A stretch of DNA of 64,000 nt from Oligoflexia bacterium. GTDB taxonomy: Bacteria > Bdellovibrionota > UBA1018. Made by a program: the position numbers and the translations under genes. This document shows positions 56,323-64,000 of this stretch, piece after piece (the first letter of the stretch is position 1; every line of letters starts with the position of its first letter). The stretch is taken from contig JAMPXJ010000010.1 of NCBI GenBank assembly GCA_023701205.1, positions 58,129 to 122,128 on the forward strand. Reading direction: 5' to 3'. The notes below the pieces were generated by a model. The model was not told where the DNA came from and did not search any database. It saw nothing but the letters and a program-made list of their open reading frames with translations.

Positions 56323-57273
56323 ATGAGAATGCGAGATTGGGTGGTTCTGTCCGGAAACGCCAATCGCCCGCTGGCTCAGAAAATCTGCGAAAAACTCGGC
56401 AAGCCCCTGGGTCATGCCGAAGTCAGACGCTTCAGCGACGGCGAGGTCTTCGTCGAGATCAAGGAAAACGTCCGTGGCCGGGACGTTTACGTGATTCAAA
56501 GTACCTGCCGCCCGGTGAACGACACCTTGATGGAGCTTCTGGTGATGATCGACGCGCTCAAGCGCGCGAGCGCCAAGGAGATCACCGCGGTGGTTCCTTA
56601 TTACGGCTACGCCCGGCAGGACCGCAAGGTCGCCCCGCGCACCCCGATCAGCGCCAAGCTCGTGGCTGATCTTCTGACTTCGGCCGGAGCCACCCGGATG
56701 GTTTCGATGGACCTGCATGCCGGTCAGATCCAGGGTTTTTTCAACATCCCCTTCGATAATCTTTTCTCCTCGCCGGTCATCATGGAGCATCTCAAGCAGA
56801 AGATGGTGGGCCACACGGAAATCGTGATGGTGAGCCCCGACGCCGGAGGCGTGGAGCGCGCGCGCGCCTATGCCAAGCGGCTCAACGCGGCCGTGGCCAT
56901 GATCGACAAGCGCCGCACGGGACCCAACGTCGCCAAGGCGATGAACATCGTGGGAGATGTGAAAGGCAAGACCGCGGTGATCCTCGATGACATGATCGAT
57001 ACCGCAGGGACCCTCACCGAAGCCGTGAATGCCGTGCTCGACCATGGCGCGCGGGAAGTCTTCGCGGCGGCGACTCATGGGGTGCTTTCGGGCCCGGCAA
57101 TCGAGCGGCTCATGGCTTCGCCGATCCAACAGGTGATCGTAACGGATACCATCCCGCTTTCCGAGCAGGCGGCCGCTTGCAGGAAGGTGGTCCAGCTCTC
57201 GGTGGCGGATTTGCTCGCCGAGGCCATTTACCGCATCCATAACTACGACAGCGTGAGCAGCTTATTCATCTGA
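56323..57273 (+). CDS. prs: Ribose-phosphate pyrophosphokinase
   Basis: PRPP synthetase makes phosphoribosyl pyrophosphate from ribose-5-phosphate and ATP. The 316-residue protein has [12 protein letters not shown], the flexible loop [10 protein letters not shown], the [11 protein letters not shown] signature and the PRPP-binding [12 protein letters not shown]. Length is normal. An AGAGGAG box lies 8 bases before the ATG. It is followed by pth and ychF in the same direction, a common arrangement, though the ribosomal protein L25 gene often found between prs and pth is absent. Confidence 0.96.
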   Translation: MRMRDWVVLSGNANRPLAQKICEKLGKPLGHAEVRRFSDGEVFVEIKENVRGRDVYVIQSTCRPVNDTLMELLVMIDALKRASAKEITAVVPYYGYARQDRKVAPRTPISAKLVADLLTSAGATRMVSMDLHAGQIQGFFNIPFDNLFSSPVIMEHLKQKMVGHTEIVMVSPDAGGVERARAYAKRLNAAVAMIDKRRTGPNVAKAMNIVGDVKGKTAVILDDMIDTAGTLTEAVNAVLDHGAREVFAAATHGVLSGPAIERLMASPIQQVIVTDTIPLSEQAAACRKVVQLSVADLLAEAIYRIHNYDSVSSLFI

Positions 57274-57331
57274 TGGGAGATAATCGCCGCGGGCGGGCCG
57301 GCGGGCTCGCCGTTGATGGCGTTTGATTTAA

Positions 57332-57910
57332 ATGAAGATCATCGCAGGCCTGGGCAACCCGGGACCCAAATACGAAACGACCCGGCATAACGCGGGTTTT
57401 CTCGCGATCGACCGGCTGGTCGACGATTGGAAGGCCAAGGGCCCCGCGCGCCGCGAGGAGGCCGAGGTTTACGAAGCTTCGGTCGCGGGCGAAAAGGTAC
57501 TGCTCCTGAAGCCCCTCACTTACATGAACAACTCGGGGCGGTCGATCGGGCCGCTTTTCAAGTTTTTCAAGCTCATGCCCGAGGATTTGATCGTCATTCA
57601 CGACGATCTCGACCTCAAGCCGCTCACGATGCGGCTGAAAACCGGTGGCGGAACCGGAGGGCACAATGGCCTCAAGTCGATCGACGCCCACCTGGGCTCG
57701 GGGCAGACGGGGTATCATCGAATCCGGCTGGGCATCGGCAAACCCGGTCCCGGAGCCTTGATCTCCACGGTGGATTATGTTCTTCAACAGTTTTCCGACA
57801 ACGAGCTTGGCGAGCTGGACCCGCTGCTCGATGACGTTTCGCGGGCGGCGGAGATGATTCTTCGCGGAGAGATCCGCGCGGCCATGAACAGGTTCAATAC
57901 GGAGAGGTGA
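57332..57910 (+). CDS. pth: Peptidyl-tRNA hydrolase
   Basis: Pth recycles peptidyl-tRNA released by stalled ribosomes. The 192-residue protein has GLGNPGPKYETTRHNAGF with catalytic His near residue 20, KPLTYMNNSGRS, the HDDLDLKP segment and GGGTGGHNGLKSI. Length is typical. It lies 58 bases after prs and 7 bases before ychF. Confidence 0.97.
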   Translation: MKIIAGLGNPGPKYETTRHNAGFLAIDRLVDDWKAKGPARREEAEVYEASVAGEKVLLLKPLTYMNNSGRSIGPLFKFFKLMPEDLIVIHDDLDLKPLTMRLKTGGGTGGHNGLKSIDAHLGSGQTGYHRIRLGIGKPGPGALISTVDYVLQQFSDNELGELDPLLDDVSRAAEMILRGEIRAAMNRFNTER

Positions 57911-57917
57911 ATTTTCA

Positions 57918-59021
57918 ATGGGCTTTCAATGCGGTATCGTGGGCCTGCCCAACGTGGGCAAATCGACCATTTTCAACGCGCTGACTTCGGCCAAGGCCGA
58001 GGCCGCCAACTATCCCTTTTGCACGATCGATCCCAATACGGGGATCGTGAAGGTGCCGGATCCCCGGCTGGCCGAGATCGCCAGGTACATCCCGCCGCAG
58101 AAGCTGGTGCCCGCCAGCATGGTCTTCGTGGACATCGCGGGCCTGGTCAAAGGCGCCTCGAAGGGCGAGGGGCTAGGCAACCAGTTCCTGGGCCACATCC
58201 GCGAAACGCAGGCGATCGCGCACGTCGTGCGCTGCTTTTCGGACCCGAACGTCGTGCATGTCGATGGCTCGGTCGATCCTCTGCGCGATATCTCGGTGAT
58301 CGACACGGAGCTCATCTTCGCGGACCTCGACACCATCAACAAGCGTTATAACCAGCTGGAAAAAGCCGCGCGCGCCGCCCAGGACAAGAAAGCTGCCGCG
58401 ATCATGGGCGTGCTCGCCCCGGTCAAGGCCGCGCTGGAGGCCGGCAAGCCCGCGCGCTCGCTCAACCTGAGCGAGGACGAGCTGGCGCTGATCCACGACT
58501 TTCACCTCATCACCGCGAAGAAGGTCATGTACGTAGCCAACGTTGACGACGGCGACATCGGCCGCTCCGAGCCGAACGAGCACGTCAAGAAGCTCCTCGA
58601 GTACGCGAAGAAGGAGGGTAGCCCCGTCGTGCAGATCTGCGGGAAGATCGAAAGCGAGATCTCCGAGCTGGCCGAGGACGAGAAGGCCGCCTTCCTGAGC
58701 GAAATGGGAATGGACGAGCCGGGCCTCAACAAGGTGATTCGCGCCGGTTACGAGCTGCTGGGCCTGCAGACATACTTCACCGCCGGCGAGGTCGAGGTGC
58801 GGGCCTGGACGATTCGCAAGGGCTGGAAGGCGCCGCAGGCGGCGGGCGTGATCCACACGGATTTCGAAAAAGGTTTCATCAAGGCCGAGGTCTATCACTA
58901 CGAGGACCTCATGAAGCACAAGAGCGAGTCAGCCATCCGCGACGCCGGCGCCCTGCGCCTCGAAGGCAAGGAATATGTGGTGCGCGACGGCGACGTGATG
59001 CATTTCCGTTTCGCGGTCTGA
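57918..59021 (+). CDS. ychF: Redox-regulated ATPase YchF
   Basis: YchF (OLA1 family) is an Obg-like P-loop protein that prefers ATP. The 367-residue protein has G1 GLPNVGKST (residues 8-16), [15 protein letters not shown], the family's NxxD-like variant YVANVDD and a C-terminal TGS domain ([24 protein letters not shown]). It binds ribosomes. It ends the prs-pth-ychF unit and is convergent with slt, 10 bases away. Confidence 0.97.
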   Translation: MGFQCGIVGLPNVGKSTIFNALTSAKAEAANYPFCTIDPNTGIVKVPDPRLAEIARYIPPQKLVPASMVFVDIAGLVKGASKGEGLGNQFLGHIRETQAIAHVVRCFSDPNVVHVDGSVDPLRDISVIDTELIFADLDTINKRYNQLEKAARAAQDKKAAAIMGVLAPVKAALEAGKPARSLNLSEDELALIHDFHLITAKKVMYVANVDDGDIGRSEPNEHVKKLLEYAKKEGSPVVQICGKIESEISELAEDEKAAFLSEMGMDEPGLNKVIRAGYELLGLQTYFTAGEVEVRAWTIRKGWKAPQAAGVIHTDFEKGFIKAEVYHYEDLMKHKSESAIRDAGALRLEGKEYVVRDGDVMHFRFAV

Positions 59022-59031
59022 TCGAGCCGGC

Positions 59032-60879
59032 TTATTCCTCGCTCGGCGCATCGGTGGGAACGGGCGGCGGCGGGATGACCGGCGCCGGCGCCTCGGGTGG
59101 ACCATAGACGTTCCAGAAGTAGGCCAGCGTCTTCTGGGATTCCCAGTTGAGGCTGCGCGAGTACCAGAAGTAGTTCCGGATGATCGCGGCGACATATTCG
59201 CGCGTTTCCTTGTAAGGGATCGACTCGATGAACTCGAGCATGCCTCGCTGCGGAGCCGTGGCCTTCACCCAGCGGTCGACCGCGCCCGGACCCGCGTTGT
59301 AGGCAGCCAGGGCGAGCGTGATGTTCCCGTTGAAGCGCGCCAGGAGCTTCCCCAGGTAACGCGTTCCGGTCCGGATATTGGCTTCGACCGCGATCAGCTC
59401 GACGCGCGACAGTTCGGGAAAGACATCGGCCGCCGTAGCCGGCATGAGCTGCATGAGGCCCTGGGCGCCTGCGCCCGAGGCCGCCCGGCTCTCGAAGCCG
59501 GACTCCTGCTTGATGAGGCTCAGCACGAGGATGGGATCGAGCTTGTTTTCGAGGGCGTACTTCTCGATGAGCTCGAGATGCTCCACCGGAAAGATCAGCC
59601 GCAGGACGTACGTGGAGTATACGCCTTCGTAGCTGCGCTGGAAAAGCTCCGTCAGGATCGTGAAGGCCAGCGAGTGGTTGCCCGCCTCGTGATCGAGCAT
59701 GGCCAGATAAAGCAGGAACGGGCTCGAATGAGCGTCCCTGGGACGGAAGTCCTTGAGTTCCATGGCTGCGAGCTCGTCGGCCTGGTTCGCCAGCAGGAGC
59801 TCCGCTCGGGAGAGACGGCGAATCTCCTGCGGGGAGAGAAACGGGTCGGTTGGGCGCACCGCGGGGACGGCGCCGTCGATAGGCTCGCCGAGATTCCGTC
59901 CGGAGCTGATCGCGGCGAGCATGCCGTAGTACGTGAGCGGCGAGCTGTTCTGCAGATTTTCGAGGATCTTCCTGGCGTCGTCGTGCTTCTGCTGCTGGCT
60001 CAATGCCTGGGCGAGCCAGTACTGCGCGCGGTAACGATAGGTCGAGCGCGGGAAATCATCCAGGAACTGACGGAAAGCCTTGGCTGCATCCCCGTACTTC
60101 TGGTCGAAATATGAGGCCATGGCGGCATCGAAGGCCGCGTAGTCCAGGTCCGGCGCCTTGTAGGCCCGGGTGGCCCGCGCGTGTCCGGGCGGGCTTCGGC
60201 GTTCGAGTCCTGTGGAGTTGGCGAGGAGGGCCTTGGTTTCGGCGGAATTCTTCGGATAGAAGCCGACGAGCCGCTGCTGCCAGGCCTCACACAGCGGCCC
60301 CGGTTTTTTCGTGCAGGCCAGTCCGTACGTTTCGAGGAATTCCGGGCGGATCGTGCCGAAATCGTTCATGGCGCTCAGCCGCTGAAAAGCGGCTTCGAGC
60401 CGGTCGCGGCAGGACGCAAAGCTCTTCATCGCGCACGCGGCGGCCCCGGAGAGCAGCTCCGCCTGCGCGATCTCGCGGCTGGTCTGCTTGAGCAACGGCG
60501 AATAAGGATAGCGCAGCGGCAGCGCGGCAGTCGCCGCGATCGAGGACTGGGCAGGGCGTTCGACGTCCCGCCATTTTCGAGCGTCAAAGGCGGCGCGGGC
60601 CTCCTCGAAGTTCGCGGCAGCGAGGATCCATTGGGCGTAATCACCGAAGACGGGGTCCCGGGCGACGCCTTCGGCGGCCTTGCGTGCCGCCACGGTTTTG
60701 CCTTCCTGCAGGAAATCGTAGGCCTTCTTGAGGGCTTGAACCACGCGGTTCTTGCGGGGGGCGCGAAGCTTCTCCTGGAGCACGTCGATGGGCTGGGGCG
60801 CCGAAGGGACATCGTTGGCACCCTGTGCGCCCTGGGCAAGAAAGAGGATCAATCCCATCAGCAGCGCGGGCGTTCTCAT
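59032..60879 (-). CDS. slt: Soluble lytic murein transglycosylase
   Basis: A 615-residue periplasmic enzyme that cleaves peptidoglycan to 1,6-anhydro-muropeptides. A signal peptide (LLMGLILFLAQGAQG) is followed by a long alpha-superhelical domain (about 30-430) and a C-terminal SLT domain. That domain has catalytic Glu in IKQESGFESRAASGAGAQG, LMQLMPATA and the ALAAYNAGPGAVDRW motif. The start at 60879 has GGGGGGA upstream and overlaps the stop of the DUF1284 gene (ATGA). A short Pro-rich tail ends the protein. Confidence 0.94.
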   Translation of the reverse strand: MRTPALLMGLILFLAQGAQGANDVPSAPQPIDVLQEKLRAPRKNRVVQALKKAYDFLQEGKTVAARKAAEGVARDPVFGDYAQWILAAANFEEARAAFDARKWRDVERPAQSSIAATAALPLRYPYSPLLKQTSREIAQAELLSGAAACAMKSFASCRDRLEAAFQRLSAMNDFGTIRPEFLETYGLACTKKPGPLCEAWQQRLVGFYPKNSAETKALLANSTGLERRSPPGHARATRAYKAPDLDYAAFDAAMASYFDQKYGDAAKAFRQFLDDFPRSTYRYRAQYWLAQALSQQQKHDDARKILENLQNSSPLTYYGMLAAISSGRNLGEPIDGAVPAVRPTDPFLSPQEIRRLSRAELLLANQADELAAMELKDFRPRDAHSSPFLLYLAMLDHEAGNHSLAFTILTELFQRSYEGVYSTYVLRLIFPVEHLELIEKYALENKLDPILVLSLIKQESGFESRAASGAGAQGLMQLMPATAADVFPELSRVELIAVEANIRTGTRYLGKLLARFNGNITLALAAYNAGPGAVDRWVKATAPQRGMLEFIESIPYKETREYVAAIIRNYFWYSRSLNWESQKTLAYFWNVYGPPEAPAPVIPPPPVPTDAPSEE

Positions 60880-61289
60880 TTTTTCCCCCCGCGCAGCCGT
60901 TCCAGCGCCTGACGGCAGACCCCGAGCTCTTTCCAGGAGCACGGAGCGCAGGCGTTCTCGAACGCTCCCGGTGTCATCCGTTCGGCGATCCGGCGCTTAG
61001 CCTCGCCCCAGCTCAGGCGCTCTCCCGGGCTCAGCCCCAGGATGCGCGCGTGCGCGAGATCCAGGGTTTGGATCTTGATTTCCGATTGGCAGCCTTCGCC
61101 GCGGCGATCGGGGCAGGGCTGGCAGATCGAGTCCGAAATCGTCGTGACCTCGATCTGGATTTCCTCTCCCGCCGGAGTGCTCCGCAGCTCCTCGGCGAGA
61201 CGGCTGAAGTTCCTGATGAACTCGGGAGAATAGCCTTTTCCCTCGAAGCCGAGGGTGCACAGGAAATGATGGGGCCGGAAGCGGAGCAC
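60876..61289 (-). CDS. DUF1284-family cysteine-rich protein
   Basis: A 137-residue protein starting at a GTG (61289), which fits the family's beginning LRFRPHHFLCTLGFEGKGYS. Conserved Cys pairs (ICQPCPDRRGEGC; CAPCSWKELGVC) suggest an Fe-S or zinc site. The function of DUF1284 proteins is not established. It starts 4 bases after the stop of the HAMP-like gene and overlaps slt by ATGA, so the three genes are one operon. The frame is open further upstream, but the extra residues are low-complexity and overlap the gene before. Confidence 0.78.
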   Translation of the reverse strand: MLRFRPHHFLCTLGFEGKGYSPEFIRNFSRLAEELRSTPAGEEIQIEVTTISDSICQPCPDRRGEGCQSEIKIQTLDLAHARILGLSPGERLSWGEAKRRIAERMTPGAFENACAPCSWKELGVCRQALERLRGGKK

Positions 61290-61293
61290 GGTA

Positions 61294-61833
61294 TCAGGTC
61301 TGGGGAGGCGCCGGAAGGAGCGCGGAGAGAGCCTTCTCGAGCTCCCGCCGGCCCTCGGGAGTTGCCGAGGCCATGGCCTTCTCGATCCCCTGGGCGGCCT
61401 GCTGGGTCCGCGCACGGAAATTCGCTACCAGCTCATTATAATCGGTCGCGAGATACTGGAAGTGATCGTACTTGCGGAAGCGCAGCTGCTCGCTGTAATC
61501 GCCCGCTTTGGCCTGGCCCATCAATTTGCGAAGCTTGTAGATGGGGCCCGCGATCCGGTGGGCGAGGAAGAGGCTGCTGAAGAAAGTCAGCCCGACGAAT
61601 ACCAGCTCGGTGAGGCTCATGAGAGTCAGAACCTCGTTGCGCGTCTGATGCAGCAGCTCGAGCTCGGGCCCGTTGGGGGTGGCCGCCGCGAAGCCGATGA
61701 AGATCTCAAAGAGGCTGTGCACCACGAGCGGATGGACGAAGCCGAGCGCCACGACCCAGGCGCAGACGTACAGCGCGATTCGGAACTGGAATTTCTTGTC
61801 GATCAGAAAGATTCGCCGACGATAGGTGGCCAT
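61294..61833 (-). CDS. Two-helix membrane protein with HAMP-like domain
   Basis: A 179-residue protein with two membrane helices (about 18-42 and 75-97), a periplasmic loop of about 30 residues and a HAMP-like linker (HRIAGPIYKLRKLMGQAKAG). A predicted coiled-coil tail follows, with no kinase or chemoreceptor signalling domain. It looks like a sensor stub or a regulator of a partner. The start at 61833 is preferred; a TTG at 61869 adds 12 unlikely residues. It is the first gene of the slt operon. Confidence 0.7.
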   Translation of the reverse strand: MATYRRRIFLIDKKFQFRIALYVCAWVVALGFVHPLVVHSLFEIFIGFAAATPNGPELELLHQTRNEVLTLMSLTELVFVGLTFFSSLFLAHRIAGPIYKLRKLMGQAKAGDYSEQLRFRKYDHFQYLATDYNELVANFRARTQQAAQGIEKAMASATPEGRRELEKALSALLPAPPQT

Positions 61834-62006
61834 GAGTTGAATTCTACCTTTTGGGGAAGAAAGTTCCAAAACTTTCGGCAGAGCGGGTTAATGCGACCCG
61901 TCATCAGAGGGAGTTTTCCTCCCGAGGGCTTTTTTGCCATACTCGGGGAGCGCACTGCAGAAGGGGCCGCATGAGCCACGTGAACCTAAAAGGCGTGACA
62001 GGATTA

Positions 62007-63536
62007 ATGCGAAAATTCGTTCCGGCGCTCTTCGTCTTGACCTGCCTTGGAGGCAGTCTGACTGCTCAAGCCAGGCTCGAGCCGTCGGTGCTGCGTGCTT
62101 CGGTAGAAAACGAGCCGTCGACCCTGGACTGGAATCACCACCGCACCTCCACTGAACGTTTCGTCATTTCGTTTCTCATGCGCGGATTGCTCCAGTACGA
62201 CGCCAAAAGCAGCCTGATCTGCGATCTCTGCAAGAGCTATCGGCTTTCCGAGGACGGCAAGACGATCGTCTTCGAGCTCTTGCCTGACGTGAGGTGGTCC
62301 GACGGGGTTCCCCTCGAGGCGCGGCATTTCGTCGACTCGTTGCGGAGGCTGCTGGATCCGGCAAGCGCATCGCGCAATGCTTCGGAGTTCGCTGATATCG
62401 CGGGAGCGCGGCAGGAAGGCGCGCGTTGGGATCCCGAGCGCCTGGGCGTGAGCTCCGAGAGCCCTCAGCTGCTGAAGATCCAGCTGACCGCGCCCTCCCC
62501 GCTTTTTCTGCACCGTCTGACGACGGTCTCGGCTTTCCCGATCCGCAAGGACCAGCTCACGAAGAGCTCGAAAACGGGTTTCGTTCACGCCCAAAACGCG
62601 GTGCTCGGCCCCTATTTCCTCGCCGAGTGGCGACCGGGCAAGCGGCTCGTCCTCGAAGGCAATCCCGAGTACCGGGGCCAGCGACCGGTTTACCGCGTGG
62701 ACCTGGTGATCGGTCAGCATGCCGCGCTTTTCGAGCATTTCCGCAAGGGACGCATCGATATCATGCCCAATCCCACGACCGAGGACCTCATGAAGTTCCC
62801 CGGCCAGAAGGTCCAGGTCAATCCGTTCCTGGCGACCCGTTATCTGCTGATGAACGTGAAACACGCGCCCCTCACCGATCCCAAGCTCAGGCGCGCGATG
62901 GTCTACAGCCTCGATCGCGAAAGCCTGCCGGCGATCCTGCGCAATGGCGATCGCAAGGTCACCGGTCTGATCCCGCCCGGGCTGCCAGGACATCGCGAGC
63001 TGCCCCTCGCCACCCAGGATTTCGCCCAGGCAATGGCTGAGCGGGGGCCTACCGCGACGCCCGTCCAGGTGAGGCTGCTATATCGAAATTCCGAGAACCA
63101 GGGAAAGATCGCCCAATGGCTGATCGACCGGATGAAGAAGATCCAGGTCCGCCTGATCCCGCAGCCGGAGAGCTCCGAGAACTACCGTCGTCGGTTCGAA
63201 ACCAGGGACTACGACCTAGTTCTGGCCACCTGGCTCTATAAGATCGCCAGCCCGTTGGAATTCTTCCTTCCCTTCCGGACCGGTGCCCCGGCCAACCGCT
63301 CCGGCTGGTCCAATGTGGCTTTCGACGCCCAGCTCGATGAGCTCCTTCACGCGCGCGATCCCGGGAAGATCGCACAGCTCGTGGATCAGATGACCCAAAT
63401 CCTGGAGATCCGGGATGTCGGGGTGATTCCCCTGGACTACCCCTCCCGCCCCTATCTTCTGGGACCTCGAGTGCAAAGCTTCGCCATCACCGCCTTTGGA
63501 GACCCCGACCTGGTGAAAATCCAGCTCAAACAGTAG
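62007..63536 (+). CDS. Peptide/nickel-type ABC transporter substrate-binding protein
   Basis: A 509-residue SBP_bac_5 protein with a signal peptide (FVPALFVLTCLGGSLTAQA). Typical segments are NEPSTLDWNHHRT, LSEDGKTIVFELLPDVRWSDG, GPYFLAEWRPGKRLVLEGNP and TDPKLRRAMVYSLDRE. It binds oligopeptides or similar ligands for import. No ABC permease or ATPase gene is adjacent, so it is an orphan or serves a system elsewhere. An AGGA box lies before this ATG; an in-frame ATG at 61971 with AAGGGG upstream is an alternative. Confidence 0.86.
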   Translation: MRKFVPALFVLTCLGGSLTAQARLEPSVLRASVENEPSTLDWNHHRTSTERFVISFLMRGLLQYDAKSSLICDLCKSYRLSEDGKTIVFELLPDVRWSDGVPLEARHFVDSLRRLLDPASASRNASEFADIAGARQEGARWDPERLGVSSESPQLLKIQLTAPSPLFLHRLTTVSAFPIRKDQLTKSSKTGFVHAQNAVLGPYFLAEWRPGKRLVLEGNPEYRGQRPVYRVDLVIGQHAALFEHFRKGRIDIMPNPTTEDLMKFPGQKVQVNPFLATRYLLMNVKHAPLTDPKLRRAMVYSLDRESLPAILRNGDRKVTGLIPPGLPGHRELPLATQDFAQAMAERGPTATPVQVRLLYRNSENQGKIAQWLIDRMKKIQVRLIPQPESSENYRRRFETRDYDLVLATWLYKIASPLEFFLPFRTGAPANRSGWSNVAFDAQLDELLHARDPGKIAQLVDQMTQILEIRDVGVIPLDYPSRPYLLGPRVQSFAITAFGDPDLVKIQLKQ

Positions 63537-63621
63537 GAATTCTGAGTCCTATCCGCCCCTAGACTGGACAAAGCCCCGTGGTTAGTCTAAGTAAAACAAT
63601 GCTGAGCCTTTCTGTTTACGT

Positions 63622-63696
63622 TCAGGAGTAGCTCAGTGGTAGAGCAGCCGGCTGTTAACCGGCTGGTCGGGGGTTCGAATCCCTCCTCCTGAGCCA
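63622..63696 (+). tRNA. tRNA-Asn(GUU)
   Basis: A 75-base tRNA with encoded CCA. The acceptor stem TCAGGAG pairs with CTCCTGA, discriminator G. The anticodon arm GCCGG-CTGTTAA-CCGGC carries GTT. The T-arm GGGGGTTCGAATCCCTC is regular. It lies between the peptide-binding protein gene and a strong terminator. Confidence 0.97.
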
Positions 63697-63704
63697 TTAC
63701 AAGG

Positions 63705-63740
63705 GCCTCTCACAGCGAAAAGTTGTGGGAGGCTTTTTTG
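63705..63740 (+). terminator. Rho-independent terminator after tRNA-Asn
   Basis: A 10-bp stem GCCTCTCACA with TGTGGGAGGC (one T-G pair), a loop of nine bases and then six T. It lies 8 bases after the tRNA CCA and would end its transcript. Confidence 0.93.
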
Positions 63741-63803
63741 TTTCAAGGGCTTAGGATTCAGGGCTCTTCCCCATTACGAGGGGCATGTCGATTTTGCATC
63801 GAA

Positions 63804-64000
63804 TCAATTCCTGATCGCAAATACTCCATCCCACCCACACAGCGCAATCATTCTGAGTCGGTAGTTCTTAAAGTTCCTGAAGCCATAGGCTCGCCTTGAG
63901 ATCATTTCCATCTTCGTGTGGAGGCCCTCGGTAATGCCGTTGTTCTTCGTAAAACGCCACATCCGGACTATGGGCTCAAGCCAGGACCTCAGGGTTTGAC
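63804..64000 (-). mobile_element. ISL3-family transposase, C-terminal end
   Basis: The last 65 codons of a transposase run in from the right edge: SWLEPIVRMWRFTKNNGITE followed by GLHTKMEMISRRAYGFRNF and YRLRM. This matches the conserved C-terminus of ISL3-family DDE transposases. The stop is at 63804-63806. The insertion-sequence end probably lies between 63755 and 63803, where GGGCTCTTCCCC resembles an ISL3-type terminal repeat. The other end and any target duplication are outside the window. Confidence 0.85.

Overview
High-GC chromosomal DNA from a Gram-negative, respiring bacterium. atpBE stands apart from the other ATP-synthase genes, mfd-ppiC-surA-pdxA-uvrA forms one operon, and there are PilZ and GYF/TPR proteins. 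Together these suggest a member of the Bdellovibrionota or a related 'deltaproteobacterial' lineage. The assignment is an inference from gene content, not from a marker gene.

Layout. 1-1024: end of atpB, atpE, a terminator and a small TRL-like lipoprotein gene. 1041-10198 (minus strand): mfd, two PpiC/SurA-type chaperones, pdxA and uvrA, so transcription-coupled repair is linked to outer-membrane protein folding. 10217-33630 (plus strand): a strong sigma70-type promoter, then two complete complex I clusters head to tail. Cluster 1 (nuoABCDHIJKLMN, no EFG) keeps its Fe-S ligands but has lost the known quinone-binding and proton-channel residues in subunit after subunit. Cluster 2 (nuoA-N, 14 genes) is canonical. 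33710-38313: a GYF/TPR membrane protein, serS and tRNA-Ser(UGA).

38294-41226 is an accessory region that starts at the 3' end of tRNA-Ser. The last 21 bases of that tRNA locus recur four times. Between the copies lie long perfect hairpins and a 186-bp unit containing a tRNA-Ser-like fold, present twice. In both families the core sequence is conserved while stem sequences are replaced with pairing kept. The region also holds a secreted cysteine-rich protein, a stand-alone IS630-type HTH protein and a decayed HigBA-like toxin-antitoxin pair cut off exactly at a repeat boundary.

41392-63536 is mixed: a secreted trypsin-like protease, a gene of unknown function whose open frame lacks a normal start, a STAS-like protein with a zinc ribbon, TetR-TolC-RND efflux without an adaptor gene, an MnmC-like methyltransferase, leuS, PilZ, an MFS transporter, a GT4 glycosyltransferase, prs-pth-ychF, a minus-strand group (HAMP-like membrane protein, DUF1284 protein, soluble lytic transglycosylase) and a peptide-binding lipo- or periplasmic protein. 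The window ends with tRNA-Asn(GUU), a clear terminator and the 3' end of an ISL3-family transposase.

The two items most worth follow-up are the apparently non-pumping second complex I and the stem-swapping tRNA-Ser-associated repeats.
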